From contig CAVWLO010000002.1 in NCBI GenBank assembly GCA_963755985.1, positions 558,001 to 622,000 on the forward strand: 64,000 nucleotides of DNA, read 5' to 3'. The translations under genes and the position numbers were made by a program. Each line of letters begins with the position of its first letter. Position 1 is the first letter of the stretch. The notes under the pieces are model-generated. The model did no database searches. It had not been told where the DNA came from and saw nothing but the letters and a program-made list of their open reading frames with translations. This stretch comes from DASXMT01 sp963755985. Its GTDB lineage: Bacteria > Actinomycetota > Acidimicrobiia > Acidimicrobiales > RAAP-2. This document shows positions 1 through 8,912 of the stretch, piece by piece.

Positions 1-1662
1 TCCGTGGACCCTTTCGTCTCCGATGCAATCGATGACCCCGTCGCGCCTGAGCAGCTCGAATACGACTGGCTTCACGCGGGCGAGGTGCAGCGTCACGCCT
101 GCGTGCTTTGTGAGTTCGAAAATCTCACGCATCTTCGCCGACCCTTGCGAGTCGATGAAGTCGATCCCCTCACAGTCGAGCACGATCCCGGTGATGTCAG
201 GCGTTGACATCGCGACTTCCCGGACACGGTCCTCAAGTGCGTCGGAAGTGGCAAAGAACAACCCGCCATCTAGCCGAAGGACAACGACCCCTCGGAACTG
301 TTCGTCGGCTGGATACTCGTCAAGTTCCCGGAAGACCTGTGTGCCCGACTGCCTTCCGAGCAATGGCATTGTGGGACGGGTCGCAACCGAGATGAGCCAA
401 AGAAGCGAGAGGCCGATCCCGATCATCACCCCAGCAAGAACACCGAAGAGGAGTGTTCCCAATGTGGCTGCGATTGCGATCCAGAAATCGAAGCGCTGTA
501 CCTTGGCCAGGCGGCGCATCTCCGGCACGTCCATCATTCCCATCACTACCGCTTCGATGATCAATGCGGCCAGCACGGACTTGGGCAATGAAGAAAAGAG
601 TGGGGCAAGGACGAGAAGGGTAAGCAGGACGAGAACCCCGGAAGTGAGCGAGGCGAGGCCTGTGCGAGCACCCGAGTGATCGTTCAAGGAGCTCGCCGAT
701 AGGCTGGTCGAGACCGGCATCCCCTGGAACAGGCCGGCACCTGCGTTTGCCATCCCCTGAGCGACCGATTCTTGGTTGATGTCGATGTGGTAGTGGTGTT
801 TGGCGGCAAAGGACCTGGAATCGCCGGCGGTCTGCGAGAACCCGATAAGTACCAGCGCCACTGCGGCGATGGCGATCGTGCTCGCATGGTTGGTGATGAG
901 TTGCCAACTTGGAAGGGCAGGGGTCGGCAGACCCCTCGGCACGTTGCCAACTAGGGCTACCCCGTGTGCACCAAGGTCAAGGATCTTTGAGGCCAAAAGG
1001 CCTCCAACAACCAGCACCAGCGCACCAGGGATGCGAGGCGCGATCTTGCGCAACCCGAAGACCACTACTAGCGACACTGCCCCGACGAGCAACGTTGTCA
1101 AACTGACGTCAGCGAACGAACCGAACCACGATCGCAGCTCTTGGATCGGGTTGGAGCCCGAGGTCTCGGTTCCAGTGAGCTTCGGGAGCTCCCCGATGAC
1201 CACGTCGATAGCCGCACCAAAGAGGAATCCGGTCACGACGGCCCGCGACAAGAACTGGGCGATCCATCCCATCTTCAAGACGGCGAGTAACAGGAATATC
1301 ACTCCGGATGCAAGCGTGATTGTAGCTACGAAGGACGCCACGTTTGTGGTCCCAGTGAGCTTCGCCGCCACAACAGCACTCGCAGCCACGGCGGCCAATC
1401 CAGAGCTCGGACCGGTCGAGATCTGACGACTCGTGCCGAAGACCGCGTAGAGGATCGCCCCGGCAGCCGCGGCGTAAAGGCCATTCTGCAAAGGGATGCC
1501 CGCGATTCCGGCATAGCCGAGATTCTTCGGAACAATCAGGGCAGCCACGGCGATCCCCGCGATGAGGTCCCCTCGGAGCCAGCGACGATCGTACGATCGA
1601 AGCCATCCGACAATCGGGACGAGGTGCCAGCGGTTCTGCCTCGCCCCACCAACCCCAGCCAT
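1..1662 (-). CDS. SulP family anion permease with STAS domain (C-terminus cut by window edge)
   Basis: Inner-membrane SulP-type transporter for an inorganic anion such as sulfate or bicarbonate; the substrate cannot be read from sequence. Reading leftwards from ATG at 1662, about 554 codons are open and run off the window, so no stop is seen. The N-terminus has the SulP pattern: a cytosolic lead-in ending in YDRRWLRGDLIAG, then VPKNLGYAGIAG in the first membrane segment, later STSLSASSLN, and many hydrophobic helices. The last ~120 visible residues form a STAS domain (LRLDGGLFFATSDALEDRV, then IDFIDSQGSAKM, where the serine matches the phosphorylatable STAS position). A second SulP gene lies at 3403-5136 on the other strand, with PPK2 between them. 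Family assignment is firm. Confidence 0.9.
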   Translation of the reverse strand, partial: MAGVGGARQNRWHLVPIVGWLRSYDRRWLRGDLIAGIAVAALIVPKNLGYAGIAGIPLQNGLYAAAAGAILYAVFGTSRQISTGPSSGLAAVAASAVVAAKLTGTTNVASFVATITLASGVIFLLLAVLKMGWIAQFLSRAVVTGFLFGAAIDVVIGELPKLTGTETSGSNPIQELRSWFGSFADVSLTTLLVGAVSLVVVFGLRKIAPRIPGALVLVVGGLLASKILDLGAHGVALVGNVPRGLPTPALPSWQLITNHASTIAIAAVALVLIGFSQTAGDSRSFAAKHHYHIDINQESVAQGMANAGAGLFQGMPVSTSLSASSLNDHSGARTGLASLTSGVLVLLTLLVLAPLFSSLPKSVLAALIIEAVVMGMMDVPEMRRLAKVQRFDFWIAIAATLGTLLFGVLAGVMIGIGLSLLWLISVATRPTMPLLGRQSGTQVFRELDEYPADEQFRGVVVLRLDGGLFFATSDALEDRVREVAMSTPDITGIVLDCEGIDFIDSQGSAKMREIFELTKHAGVTLHLARVKPVVFELLRRDGVIDCIGDERVHG

Positions 1663-2231
1663 CAGTGCCTCACCTCACCAGTCTTGGTTGCGTCTTCGAT
1701 CTCTGAGGCTCAGAAATTCGGAACAGCTTAATCTGACGCGATCGGCCAGGAACTGCTCCTTGATTGATTTGGTGTCAGAGCATTCACACTGGCAGAGTCG
1801 ATCGCGCCAGCTCAATCTGCTCGAGTCAGACATCATTGCAGTATCACGCGGCGACTCTCCCTCCATTGCCGGTGTGCTGTGGATGGTGCGGTTGCGCCAG
1901 GACCTTTGACACGATGAGCTGGATTGAGCCCTGATCCGGCGGACAAGGAAGGCGGTGCTCGGCTCGGGGCGCCGCTAGTACCATCTGCCTACGCACCCGG
2001 TGTGATCCGCGAGAGGATCGTAGAATCGGTGTCCGACCAGAACGACGTGCAGGAGGGAAGTCATGGCTGTCTTGGCACCACCCAGTTGACGGTGGACCAA
2101 TGTGTACGAAGCGATTTCGTGGACCTCGCCGTGCTGGTCAGCAGGGAGGCTGGCGAGTGGATTGCACATCGACGAGGGGCACTTGGGCCGGTGGCCCCTG
2201 AGTCAGAGCAACCTAGGGGGGACGACCGATA
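1663..2231. other. Intergenic region between divergent sulP and ppk2, with a dyad
   Basis: No convincing gene. It must hold the promoters of the leftward SulP gene and the rightward PPK2 gene. Two related stretches stand out: at 1724-1744 CAGCTTAATCTG runs into ACGCGATCG, and at 1799-1819 CGATCGCGC runs into CAGCTCAATCTG. The CAGCTYAATCTG parts are direct repeats and the CGCGATCG/CGATCGCG parts are inverted. This could be an operator pair, but no known regulator is recognised. Confidence 0.4.
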
Positions 2232-3083
2232 ATGGCTAAGAAAGGGCAGAGCTCAGGGTCGGACCCACCACCGAGGAACCTGCCGGAGGGACGCGCAGAG
2301 GGCGCCCCCGGGAAGATGAAGGCGAAGGAGTACGAGAGACACATGAAGTCCCTCCACGCCGAGCTGGTGGCGATGCAGGAGTGGGTCAAGAAGTCCGGGG
2401 CCAAGATCTGCATCGTGTTCGAAGGCCGGGACACCGCCGGCAAGGGAGGCACGATCAAGAGGATCACCGAGCGTGTCAGCCCTCGCGTGTTTCGCGTCGT
2501 GGCCCTCCCGACCCCCACCGAGCGCGAGCGCTCTCAGATGTACATTCAGCGCTATATGCCCCATCTGCCGGCGGCAGGAGAGGTCGTCATCTTCGACCGA
2601 AGCTGGTACAACCGGGCGGGCGTCGAACCGGTCATGGGCTTCTGCACGCCCGAGGAGTCTCGACGCTTCCTCGATCAGGTCCCGATCGTCGAGAAGGCCA
2701 TGGTCGATTCCGGGATCCTGCTGCTCAAGTATTGGCTCGAGGTCAGTGCCGAAGAGCAGACCCGCCGGCTGGAGAGCCGCATCCACGACCTCCGCAAGAT
2801 CTGGAAGCTGTCCGATATGGACTTGAAGTCTTACAGCCGGTGGAACGACTATTCCAAGGCCAGGGACGCCATGTTCGCATCCACCGACACCGCCTGGGCG
2901 CCGTGGTTCATCGCATACACCGACGACAAGAAGCGAGGACGGCTGAACATCATCAGCCACCTCCTCGGCCAGGTCGACTACGAGCCGCTCAAGCCGCCCG
3001 CGGTCAGTTTGCCAAGGCGAACGGTCTCAACGGACCACGTCGATGCGCATCTGACGCTGCGGTACATACCAAACGCGTATTGA
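2232..3083 (+). CDS. ppk2: Polyphosphate kinase 2 (PPK2)
   Basis: Cytosolic PPK2-family enzyme moving phosphate between polyphosphate and nucleoside diphosphates. The 283-aa length fits single-domain PPK2. The P-loop GRDTAGKGG is at about residues 65-73, the Walker B/lid start FDRSWYNRAG at about 121-130, and the family pattern LPTPTERERSQMYIQRY lies between them. The start is ATG at 2232, with a G-rich Shine-Dalgarno-like stretch (GGGGGGAC) 8-12 bases upstream. The N-terminal ~25 residues are a polar, low-complexity lead-in. It stands alone, with a divergent SulP gene upstream and another SulP gene 319 bases downstream on the same strand. The exact nucleotide preference (ADP, GDP or AMP) cannot be assigned. 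Confidence 0.93.
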   Translation: MAKKGQSSGSDPPPRNLPEGRAEGAPGKMKAKEYERHMKSLHAELVAMQEWVKKSGAKICIVFEGRDTAGKGGTIKRITERVSPRVFRVVALPTPTERERSQMYIQRYMPHLPAAGEVVIFDRSWYNRAGVEPVMGFCTPEESRRFLDQVPIVEKAMVDSGILLLKYWLEVSAEEQTRRLESRIHDLRKIWKLSDMDLKSYSRWNDYSKARDAMFASTDTAWAPWFIAYTDDKKRGRLNIISHLLGQVDYEPLKPPAVSLPRRTVSTDHVDAHLTLRYIPNAY

Positions 3084-3402
3084 TCGCCGGCAACCGGTTG
3101 CCAGTCGGCTGCACCGCGATGCGGGGATATGGGTGGAGCCAGCTTGCCACGGCCCCAGCGGATCGCCCCGGCACCGGCACTGAACGATCGGCCCTGGGCT
3201 GCGTGCCCGAACAGAGCTCTGGAGCGCGACGATCATCGCGGCCATGGCCATGCCGGACCGCTAGGAACAGGTTGGTGACGGCGGTCATCCATGCGGGTAA
3301 GCCCGACACTGGACCGGTCTCACCAGCAAGAAATGGCTCACGGCATTGCGTATCGTGGGCTGGTGGTGCGGACGTGAGAGGGCCGGGCAAGCCGGTGATG
3401 GC

Positions 3403-5136
3403 GTGAACCTCGAATGGGTGGCGACACGCGTTCCCGGTCTGGAGTTGGTCCGCACGTACGAGCGCCGTTGGCTGCCGAAGGACGTCGTCGCCGGCCTCGT
3501 GCTCACCGCCCTCCTCGTCCCACAGGGGATGGCGTACGCCGAACTGGCCGGTCTGCCGGCCATCACCGGCCTCTACACCACCATTCTCTGCCTGGCGGGC
3601 TATGCCGCGCTGGGTCCATCCCGGATCCTGGTGCTCGGCCCGGACTCCTCACTCGGGCCGATGATCGCCGCCACAATCATCCCCCTGGTGGGAGCGGGTG
3701 GCAGTCCCGAGCGAGCCATCGCCCTGGCCTCGATGCTCGCCATCCTGGTCGGCGTGATCATGGTCCTGGCCGGACTGGCCAAGCTTGGGTTCGTGGCCGA
3801 TCTACTCTCGAAGCCGACCCAGATCGGATACATGACCGGGCTCGCGCTCACAATCGTCGTGGGCCAGCTGCCAAAGCTCTTCGGGTTCTCGATTAGCTCC
3901 GACAACCTGATTGGGGACATCCGGGGATTCGTTCACGGCGTCACGTCCGGCGAGACGGTAGTCGACTCGCTGATTGTGGGATTGTCCAGCTTGGTGGTGA
4001 TCCTTGTGCTCCAACGGTGGCTGCCGAAGGTACCCGGCGTCCTGGCCGCGGTGGTCCTCTCGATAGGTGCCGCTGTGGCGTTCGGTCTCCAGAGTCGGGG
4101 CGTCTCGCTGGTGGGAACCCTGCCACAGGGTTTCCCGCCCTTCACCATCCCGAGTATCTCCGTTTCGGACTTCCCCCTCCTCGTCGGGGGTGCATTCGGA
4201 ATCGCCCTCGTCGCTCTCACCGATACCATCTCCACCGCCTCCGCCTTTGCGGCCCGCAGCGGCGACGAGGTCCGGGCAAACCAGGAGATGATCGGGATCG
4301 GCGGCGCCAACATCGCGGCCGGGCTGTTCCAGGGATTCCCCGTAAGCACCAGTGGTTCCCGGACCGCCGTCGCCGAGCAGTCAGGGGCGAAGACCCAGGT
4401 GGCCGGGCTGGTGGGTGCCGGAGCCATCATCGTCATGTTGCTCGCCGTCCCGGGGCTGCTCCGCAACCTCCCTCAGCCCACGCTGGCGGCGGTGGTGATC
4501 ACGGCCGCCCTTTCGCTGGCGAATGTGGCCGGGATGCGACGACTCTGGTCGGTCCGCCGGACCGAGTTCGCCCTCGCAATTGCAGCCTTCCTCGGCGTCG
4601 CCTTCCTCGGCGTGCTGCCCGGGATCGCCCTCGCTGTCCTCCTGTCGATCCTCAACGTCTTCCGGCGGGCGTGGTGGCCGTACAGCACGACGCTCGGTCA
4701 GGTCGACCTGCTTCCCGGGTACCACGACACCCACATGCACCACGGGGCACGCACGATCGAGGGCCTGAAGATCCTTCGCTTCGACGCGCCGCTGCTGTTT
4801 GCCAATGCGCGATCTTTTCGTGAGCAGGTCCGCACGCTGGCTGCGGAGGACCCACCGCCTCGCTGGATCGTGGTGGCGGCCGAGCCGATCACCGATGTTG
4901 ACACGACGGCAGCCGACATGCTTGAGGAACTGGACCAGGACCTCAACCGACGAGGGATTTCCCTCGTGTTCGCCGAGCTGAAGGACCTCGTCAGAGAGAA
5001 GATCCAGAAGTACGAGCTCACCCGGACGATCGATCCTGGCCACTTTTATCCGACCATCGAGTCGGCGGTGGAGGCCTTCGCCCAGTCGGCGCAAGATGGC
5101 AACAGCCGGCGCCCACCGCTCGAGAAGACGGACTGA
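3403..5136 (+). CDS. SulP family anion permease with STAS domain
   Basis: Second SulP transporter, intact, about 577 aa. The N-terminus RTYERRWLPKDVVAGLVLTALLVPQGMAYAELAG aligns by eye with the neighbouring SulP gene at the left edge (shown here as separate short blocks: YERRW, VPQGMAYAELAG). The transport domain includes FPVSTSGSRTAVAEQSGAKT. The C-terminal ~110 residues are a STAS domain (LRFDAPLLFANARSF, then DVDTTAADMLEEL), where a threonine or alanine occupies the usual serine region. GTG at 3403 was chosen because it gives a lead-in length like the paralogue; an in-frame TTG at 3346 would add 19 residues. No strong ribosome site decides between them. Substrate is unknown. Confidence 0.9.
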   Translation: MNLEWVATRVPGLELVRTYERRWLPKDVVAGLVLTALLVPQGMAYAELAGLPAITGLYTTILCLAGYAALGPSRILVLGPDSSLGPMIAATIIPLVGAGGSPERAIALASMLAILVGVIMVLAGLAKLGFVADLLSKPTQIGYMTGLALTIVVGQLPKLFGFSISSDNLIGDIRGFVHGVTSGETVVDSLIVGLSSLVVILVLQRWLPKVPGVLAAVVLSIGAAVAFGLQSRGVSLVGTLPQGFPPFTIPSISVSDFPLLVGGAFGIALVALTDTISTASAFAARSGDEVRANQEMIGIGGANIAAGLFQGFPVSTSGSRTAVAEQSGAKTQVAGLVGAGAIIVMLLAVPGLLRNLPQPTLAAVVITAALSLANVAGMRRLWSVRRTEFALAIAAFLGVAFLGVLPGIALAVLLSILNVFRRAWWPYSTTLGQVDLLPGYHDTHMHHGARTIEGLKILRFDAPLLFANARSFREQVRTLAAEDPPPRWIVVAAEPITDVDTTAADMLEELDQDLNRRGISLVFAELKDLVREKIQKYELTRTIDPGHFYPTIESAVEAFAQSAQDGNSRRPPLEKTD

Positions 5137-5269
5137 AAGACTGAGGGCAAGGGATCGTTTTGTCATCCAGGTTTCGACGTGGATCGCGAGCATCTGAGAC
5201 CGCCAGTGCCCGAAGCCGCTGCGCACCCGGGGAACGTGGCCCGCTTGAAGTGCTTCTAGAGGCCAGTCC

Positions 5270-6478
5270 TCAAGGTGCATAGACATGCAGGCGAGCAAGG
5301 CCCCTGAAGGGCTCGGTCACCGGGAACCACATCAACTCGGCGGGATCGATGTCGAACTTCCAATCGTCCAAGCGGTTCGCCGTGGCACTGATGACCTCCG
5401 ACAGCTCAAGCCGGGCCAAGGCCGCTCCTAGGCAACTGTGGATACCCTGTCCGAAACTCAGGACCCGTGGCCCCTGACGGTCCGGGTCGAGCCGATCCGG
5501 TTCAACGAAGACCGTCGGATCGCGGTTTGCAGCAGCAATGATCGGCTCCACCATCGTTCCGGCCGGAAGTTCTATCCCGTTGACCGAGGTGTCAGCGAGT
5601 GCCAGTCGAGTGGTCGAATGAGCGATTGGCTCCAATCGGATCGCTTCTTCTACGACCGCTCCCGACAGAGAAGCGTCGTGAGTGAGGCTCGCCCAGACGT
5701 CCTCGTGTCGGACAAGGCACAAGAGGGCCAAGGTGATCTGACGGTAGGTTGTGTCGTATCCGGCCAAGAGCAGGTTGGCTACCGTCGCTATGAGCTCGGG
5801 GGTACTCAGGCGGTCGCCCTCCTCCTCTGCCTGCACCAATTCGGACACGACGTCTCCTGTCGGTTTGGCCCGACGGCGCTCGATGAGCACCTCTGCGTAC
5901 CCCGCGATCCCGACCGACGCCTCCTCGACGATCGGAATTGGCTCAGGGGTGAGGAGCCCGAAGGCCAGACCCATACCTGCAGCCCACTGCCTGAACCTGG
6001 GGACGTCATCGGCTGGTACTCCCAACAAGTCGCAGAGGGTCGTGATGGCGATCGGCTTCGCGAGGTCCTCGGTGAGATCACCCCGTCTGCGGGCAACGAG
6101 GTCGTCAAGAAGATCTCCGACCTTGGCACGGACGGGTCCCCGAAGCGACTCGATAGCGCGTGGTGAAAAGGCTGAGGAGACGAGACGCCGGAGGCGCTGG
6201 TGGTCCGCGCTCTCGTGATTGAACATGAGTTCATCGAACAACTTCCGCAGTGGACCCTCGGTGACTCCCGCGAAGTCGAGCATCTCGAGTCCCGTTGGCC
6301 TGAGGTTGCGGTCACAGAGGATCATATGGACGTCGTCGTAGTGTAGAAAGCTCAGCAATCCACTGGGACCCTGAGCCAACCGGGACCGCCGGAGTTCAGC
6401 GTAACGGGCATGGGCCTCATCGCCAGGCACCATCTCGATTTGAGGGAGTTCGGCCAGATCCATCGTCATCTCAACCAC
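5270..6478 (-). CDS. Cytochrome P450
   Basis: Soluble bacterial P450 monooxygenase, 402 aa, which is the normal length. The haem-binding loop FGQGIHSCLGAALARLE gives the axial cysteine at about residue 349. The I-helix oxygen-activation motif is AGYDTT, and the K-helix/ExxR region is seen as VVEEAIRLEP. No ferredoxin or reductase gene is adjacent, so electrons must come from partners elsewhere. The start is uncertain: GTG at 6478, ATG at 6469 and ATG at 6463 are in frame within 15 bases. It faces the SulP gene (stop at 5136) tail-to-tail. Substrate cannot be inferred; the N-terminal half (LPQIEMVPGDEAHARY) resembles steroid/terpene-type actinobacterial P450s only in general. Confidence 0.95.
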   Translation of the reverse strand: MVEMTMDLAELPQIEMVPGDEAHARYAELRRSRLAQGPSGLLSFLHYDDVHMILCDRNLRPTGLEMLDFAGVTEGPLRKLFDELMFNHESADHQRLRRLVSSAFSPRAIESLRGPVRAKVGDLLDDLVARRRGDLTEDLAKPIAITTLCDLLGVPADDVPRFRQWAAGMGLAFGLLTPEPIPIVEEASVGIAGYAEVLIERRRAKPTGDVVSELVQAEEEGDRLSTPELIATVANLLLAGYDTTYRQITLALLCLVRHEDVWASLTHDASLSGAVVEEAIRLEPIAHSTTRLALADTSVNGIELPAGTMVEPIIAAANRDPTVFVEPDRLDPDRQGPRVLSFGQGIHSCLGAALARLELSEVISATANRLDDWKFDIDPAELMWFPVTEPFRGLARLHVYAP

Positions 6479-6746
6479 CCCATGACTTGTTCTCGCTGCG
6501 GCCGCGGGCTCTCTTGTGACACTGTCGTCCGCCCGCCAGGGCTGGAAGCAAGGGTCGGCCGGCGAAATATTGGCGCATCAAAGATGGGGTTCGAGCCCAC
6601 TCCGATGCTCGACCAGCAACCGGAGCGGGCGATCAGGCGCATGGTCGTTGTCTCCTGATGCTCGTTGTTATGGGCGCCCTGCCCCGAGCGGGAGCAGCGA
6701 ACGGCCCGGGGTCCCACACCGTTTCGCCGCCAGGTGGCCCGGGACG

Positions 6747-8357
6747 TCAGCCCGAGAAGTGCGGGAGAGTCACCCAGGACGGCCGGCCCGGCTCGTGGTA
6801 CACGGCCTGTTCGGCGACCCGCAGGGTGGTGGCCGTGGCCGGCGGCTCTTCCGTTCCGAGATTGCGGGCGTAGACGGGGTGGGCGCCACTGGAGACCTGG
6901 ACCCGCAGGCGGTGACCGGTAGCGAAGGTGTGACCGACGGGCCACAGGGCCACCGTCGCCGTGAACGTCCCGTCCGGGTTCCGCCGGATGGACCCAGGGT
7001 CGAAGCGCTGGAGTCCGTCGCACACGTTGACGGACCGGCCGTCGGGTGACACATCGCAAACCCGGACGAAGAAGTCCGTGTGGTCCAGGCTCGAGCCCAC
7101 GTGCAGCACTGCCTCCACCCGACCCACGAGCTGGACAGGCACGTCCAGCTCGTCGGAGGTGTAGACGAGGACATCGGGGCGGGCCTCGAGAGGCCGGTTG
7201 TCTACGGTGCCCCCGGTGAGCATGCCGATGCCGCCCACCGACGGCGTCGGATCGGCGGGGTCGTAGCGATAGCGGTCGGGCTCCGACGGTGCCTCCGGCG
7301 GCATGGGCGCGAGGTGGCCCCCGGTATGGAGGTACCAGCGGGTGGGCTCCGAGGGAGGGGGCCAGTCCGGCAAGTCGCGCCAGTGCCCGCCTTCCCCCTG
7401 CACGTGGACCTTTACCGGGGTGGGGCCGAGCAGTCCTTCCCGGCCGAGCAACCAGGTGTCGAACCACTCCAGTGGGGCGTCCGTCATGCCGCCCTCCCCG
7501 CCCCCGCCCAGGTGTCCGCCGGCGCCGATTCGCAGATGCACGGGGGCGGGCGAAGCCCGTAGGACGGCGTAGTCCTCCACCACACCCGGCAGCGGGTAAT
7601 CGTGCCAGCCGTCGACGAGCAGGGTCGGCACCGTCCATTCCGCCAGGAGGGGCCGGAAGTTCACCGAATCCCAAAAGGCATCCCCGGCGCCGCCGTGAGC
7701 GAGCTGGTCCCGGTAGAGCTGCAGGTCGACGCCGGTGAGCTGGTGGATCACCTCACCAAGAGGCAGGTGGTCGAAGCCCGCCTTCAGGTCGGCCATGCGC
7801 TGCTCGATGCCCTCGGGGGAGATGTCGGTGGTCGGGATGGCGTTGGCCTGCTTGTTGAACTGGGTGGCACCGGCGTCCCAGGGGATGATCACCTCGAGGC
7901 CCAGCGAGCCTCCCGGATACCACGAGTAGGCCCGCACCGAGGTCGACAGGGCAACGGCCATGGCCTTGAGGTGTGGCGGCTTGGTGGAGGCTAGCGCCCA
8001 CTGGGTAAAGCCCATGTAGCTACCGCCGAACGTGCCCATGCGGCCGTTGAACCACGGCTGGGAGGCGATCCAGTCCGCTGTGTCCCGCCCGTCCCCCGCT
8101 TCGGCGAAGTAGCTGTGGGTGCCACCCGACCCGTCCGTGCCCCGGCACGCCTGCAGGACGTATCGGTAGCCGCGGGAGGCGAACTCCGGGCCCATGGCTG
8201 AGGCGAAGTTGACCCTGCCGTACGGCGTGCGCTCCAAGATGGTGGGGGCGTCGTCGATGCCCACGGGGTGGTAGACGTCGGTCAGCAGCACCGTCCCATC
8301 CGACACCGCGACCTTGACGTCCCGCTCGACCTCGACTTCGTTGGTGCGCTCCCGCAT
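6747..8357 (-). CDS. CocE/NonD family serine hydrolase (X-Pro dipeptidyl-peptidase type)
   Basis: Probable cytosolic alpha/beta-hydrolase of the CocE/NonD acyl-hydrolase family, 536 aa, the usual size. It has VSDGTVLLTDVYHP near the N-terminus, the nucleophile elbow GGSYMGF (serine at about residue 114), the acid region LLVDGWHDY, and a C-terminal jelly-roll (X-Pro dipeptidyl-peptidase C-terminal domain) with FFVRVCDVSPDGRS and TGHRLRVQVSS. ATG at 8357 is preceded by an AAGGGGG ribosome site. A TACAAT hexamer on the minus strand (8404-8409) could be its -10 box. The substrate is unknown; relatives hydrolyse esters such as cocaine or peptides and amides. It is not obviously in an operon with the P450 268 bases downstream. 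Confidence 0.9.
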   Translation of the reverse strand: MRERTNEVEVERDVKVAVSDGTVLLTDVYHPVGIDDAPTILERTPYGRVNFASAMGPEFASRGYRYVLQACRGTDGSGGTHSYFAEAGDGRDTADWIASQPWFNGRMGTFGGSYMGFTQWALASTKPPHLKAMAVALSTSVRAYSWYPGGSLGLEVIIPWDAGATQFNKQANAIPTTDISPEGIEQRMADLKAGFDHLPLGEVIHQLTGVDLQLYRDQLAHGGAGDAFWDSVNFRPLLAEWTVPTLLVDGWHDYPLPGVVEDYAVLRASPAPVHLRIGAGGHLGGGGEGGMTDAPLEWFDTWLLGREGLLGPTPVKVHVQGEGGHWRDLPDWPPPSEPTRWYLHTGGHLAPMPPEAPSEPDRYRYDPADPTPSVGGIGMLTGGTVDNRPLEARPDVLVYTSDELDVPVQLVGRVEAVLHVGSSLDHTDFFVRVCDVSPDGRSVNVCDGLQRFDPGSIRRNPDGTFTATVALWPVGHTFATGHRLRVQVSSGAHPVYARNLGTEEPPATATTLRVAEQAVYHEPGRPSWVTLPHFSG

Positions 8358-8795
8358 GGCGGCCCCCTTCGCAACCGGGCCTCCGGCAGCCGGCGACCCA
8401 CAGATTGTATGTCAAGTCTGGTTGGCGTGGAACCCGCGCACTTTTCACCAACTGGGCTTGAGTCCGCAGCTCACAGTGACGGGGTCCGAATCATTTCCTC
8501 AACCCCGGGACCGGCCCGAGCCGGGAGCGAGCAGGGGGCACCCCTCATACAACGAGCTATCTTGCCGCGGCTATCGAGAGGGGAATTGCTGCCGTCCTCG
8601 GCCGAGTTGGGCCGCCACGCGGCCCGTTGAAGACTGCCGACACGCCGCAGCACGAGCGGGCCACACGCCTGGTGTCTTTCCGCCGCTGGCTTACGCAAAC
8701 GCCGCCGATCCCACCCCAATCGTCGAGATCGCAGAGAGGCGTCGGCCGCCCTAGGCGGAAAGTCCCATCTTCAGACATCATGGAGGGTGATGGTC
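8358..8795. other. Intergenic region with no convincing gene
   Basis: Divergent spacer between the CocE-type hydrolase and the rightward mycothiol-enzyme locus. The left end probably carries the hydrolase promoter (TACAAT on the minus strand at 8404-8409, about 47 bases before the start codon). Short open frames on both strands lack ribosome sites and recognisable domains, so none is called. Confidence 0.4.
8404..8409 (-). promoter_or_regulatory. Possible -10 box for the CocE-type hydrolase
   Basis: TACAAT on the minus strand, about 47 bases before the ATG at 8357. The expected -35 region has no good match, so this is a weak call. Confidence 0.25.
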
Positions 8796-8912
8796 ATGCG
8801 AGCCGGGCAGACCGAGAGTGCGGTGACAGTCAGCGAGGCTGTCATGGCTGAGGTCGCCCGGAGCCTTGGGGTCTCCAATCCGATGCCACGACCTGGGGCG
8901 CCGTCCGGATGA
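8796..8912 (+). CDS. Small ORF translationally coupled to the next gene
   Basis: A 38-codon frame (MRAGQTESAVTVSEAV onward, ending PRPGAPSG) starts at ATG 8796. A GGAGGG ribosome site lies 8 bases upstream, and its TGA overlaps the ATG at 8909 as ATGA. That overlap and the good ribosome site are the only support; no domain is recognised. It may be a real leader-like small protein, or the tail of a decayed gene. Confidence 0.35.
   Translation: MRAGQTESAVTVSEAVMAEVARSLGVSNPMPRPGAPSG

Noticed and set aside
1924..2232. A 102-codon plus-strand frame before ppk2
   Set aside because: No domain, no ribosome site and odd composition; treated as spacer.
6590..6630. A tRNA-like T-loop sequence (GGGGTTCGAGCCC) in the P450/hydrolase spacer
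   Set aside because: The T stem has a G-A mismatch and no acceptor or anticodon arms can be folded around it.
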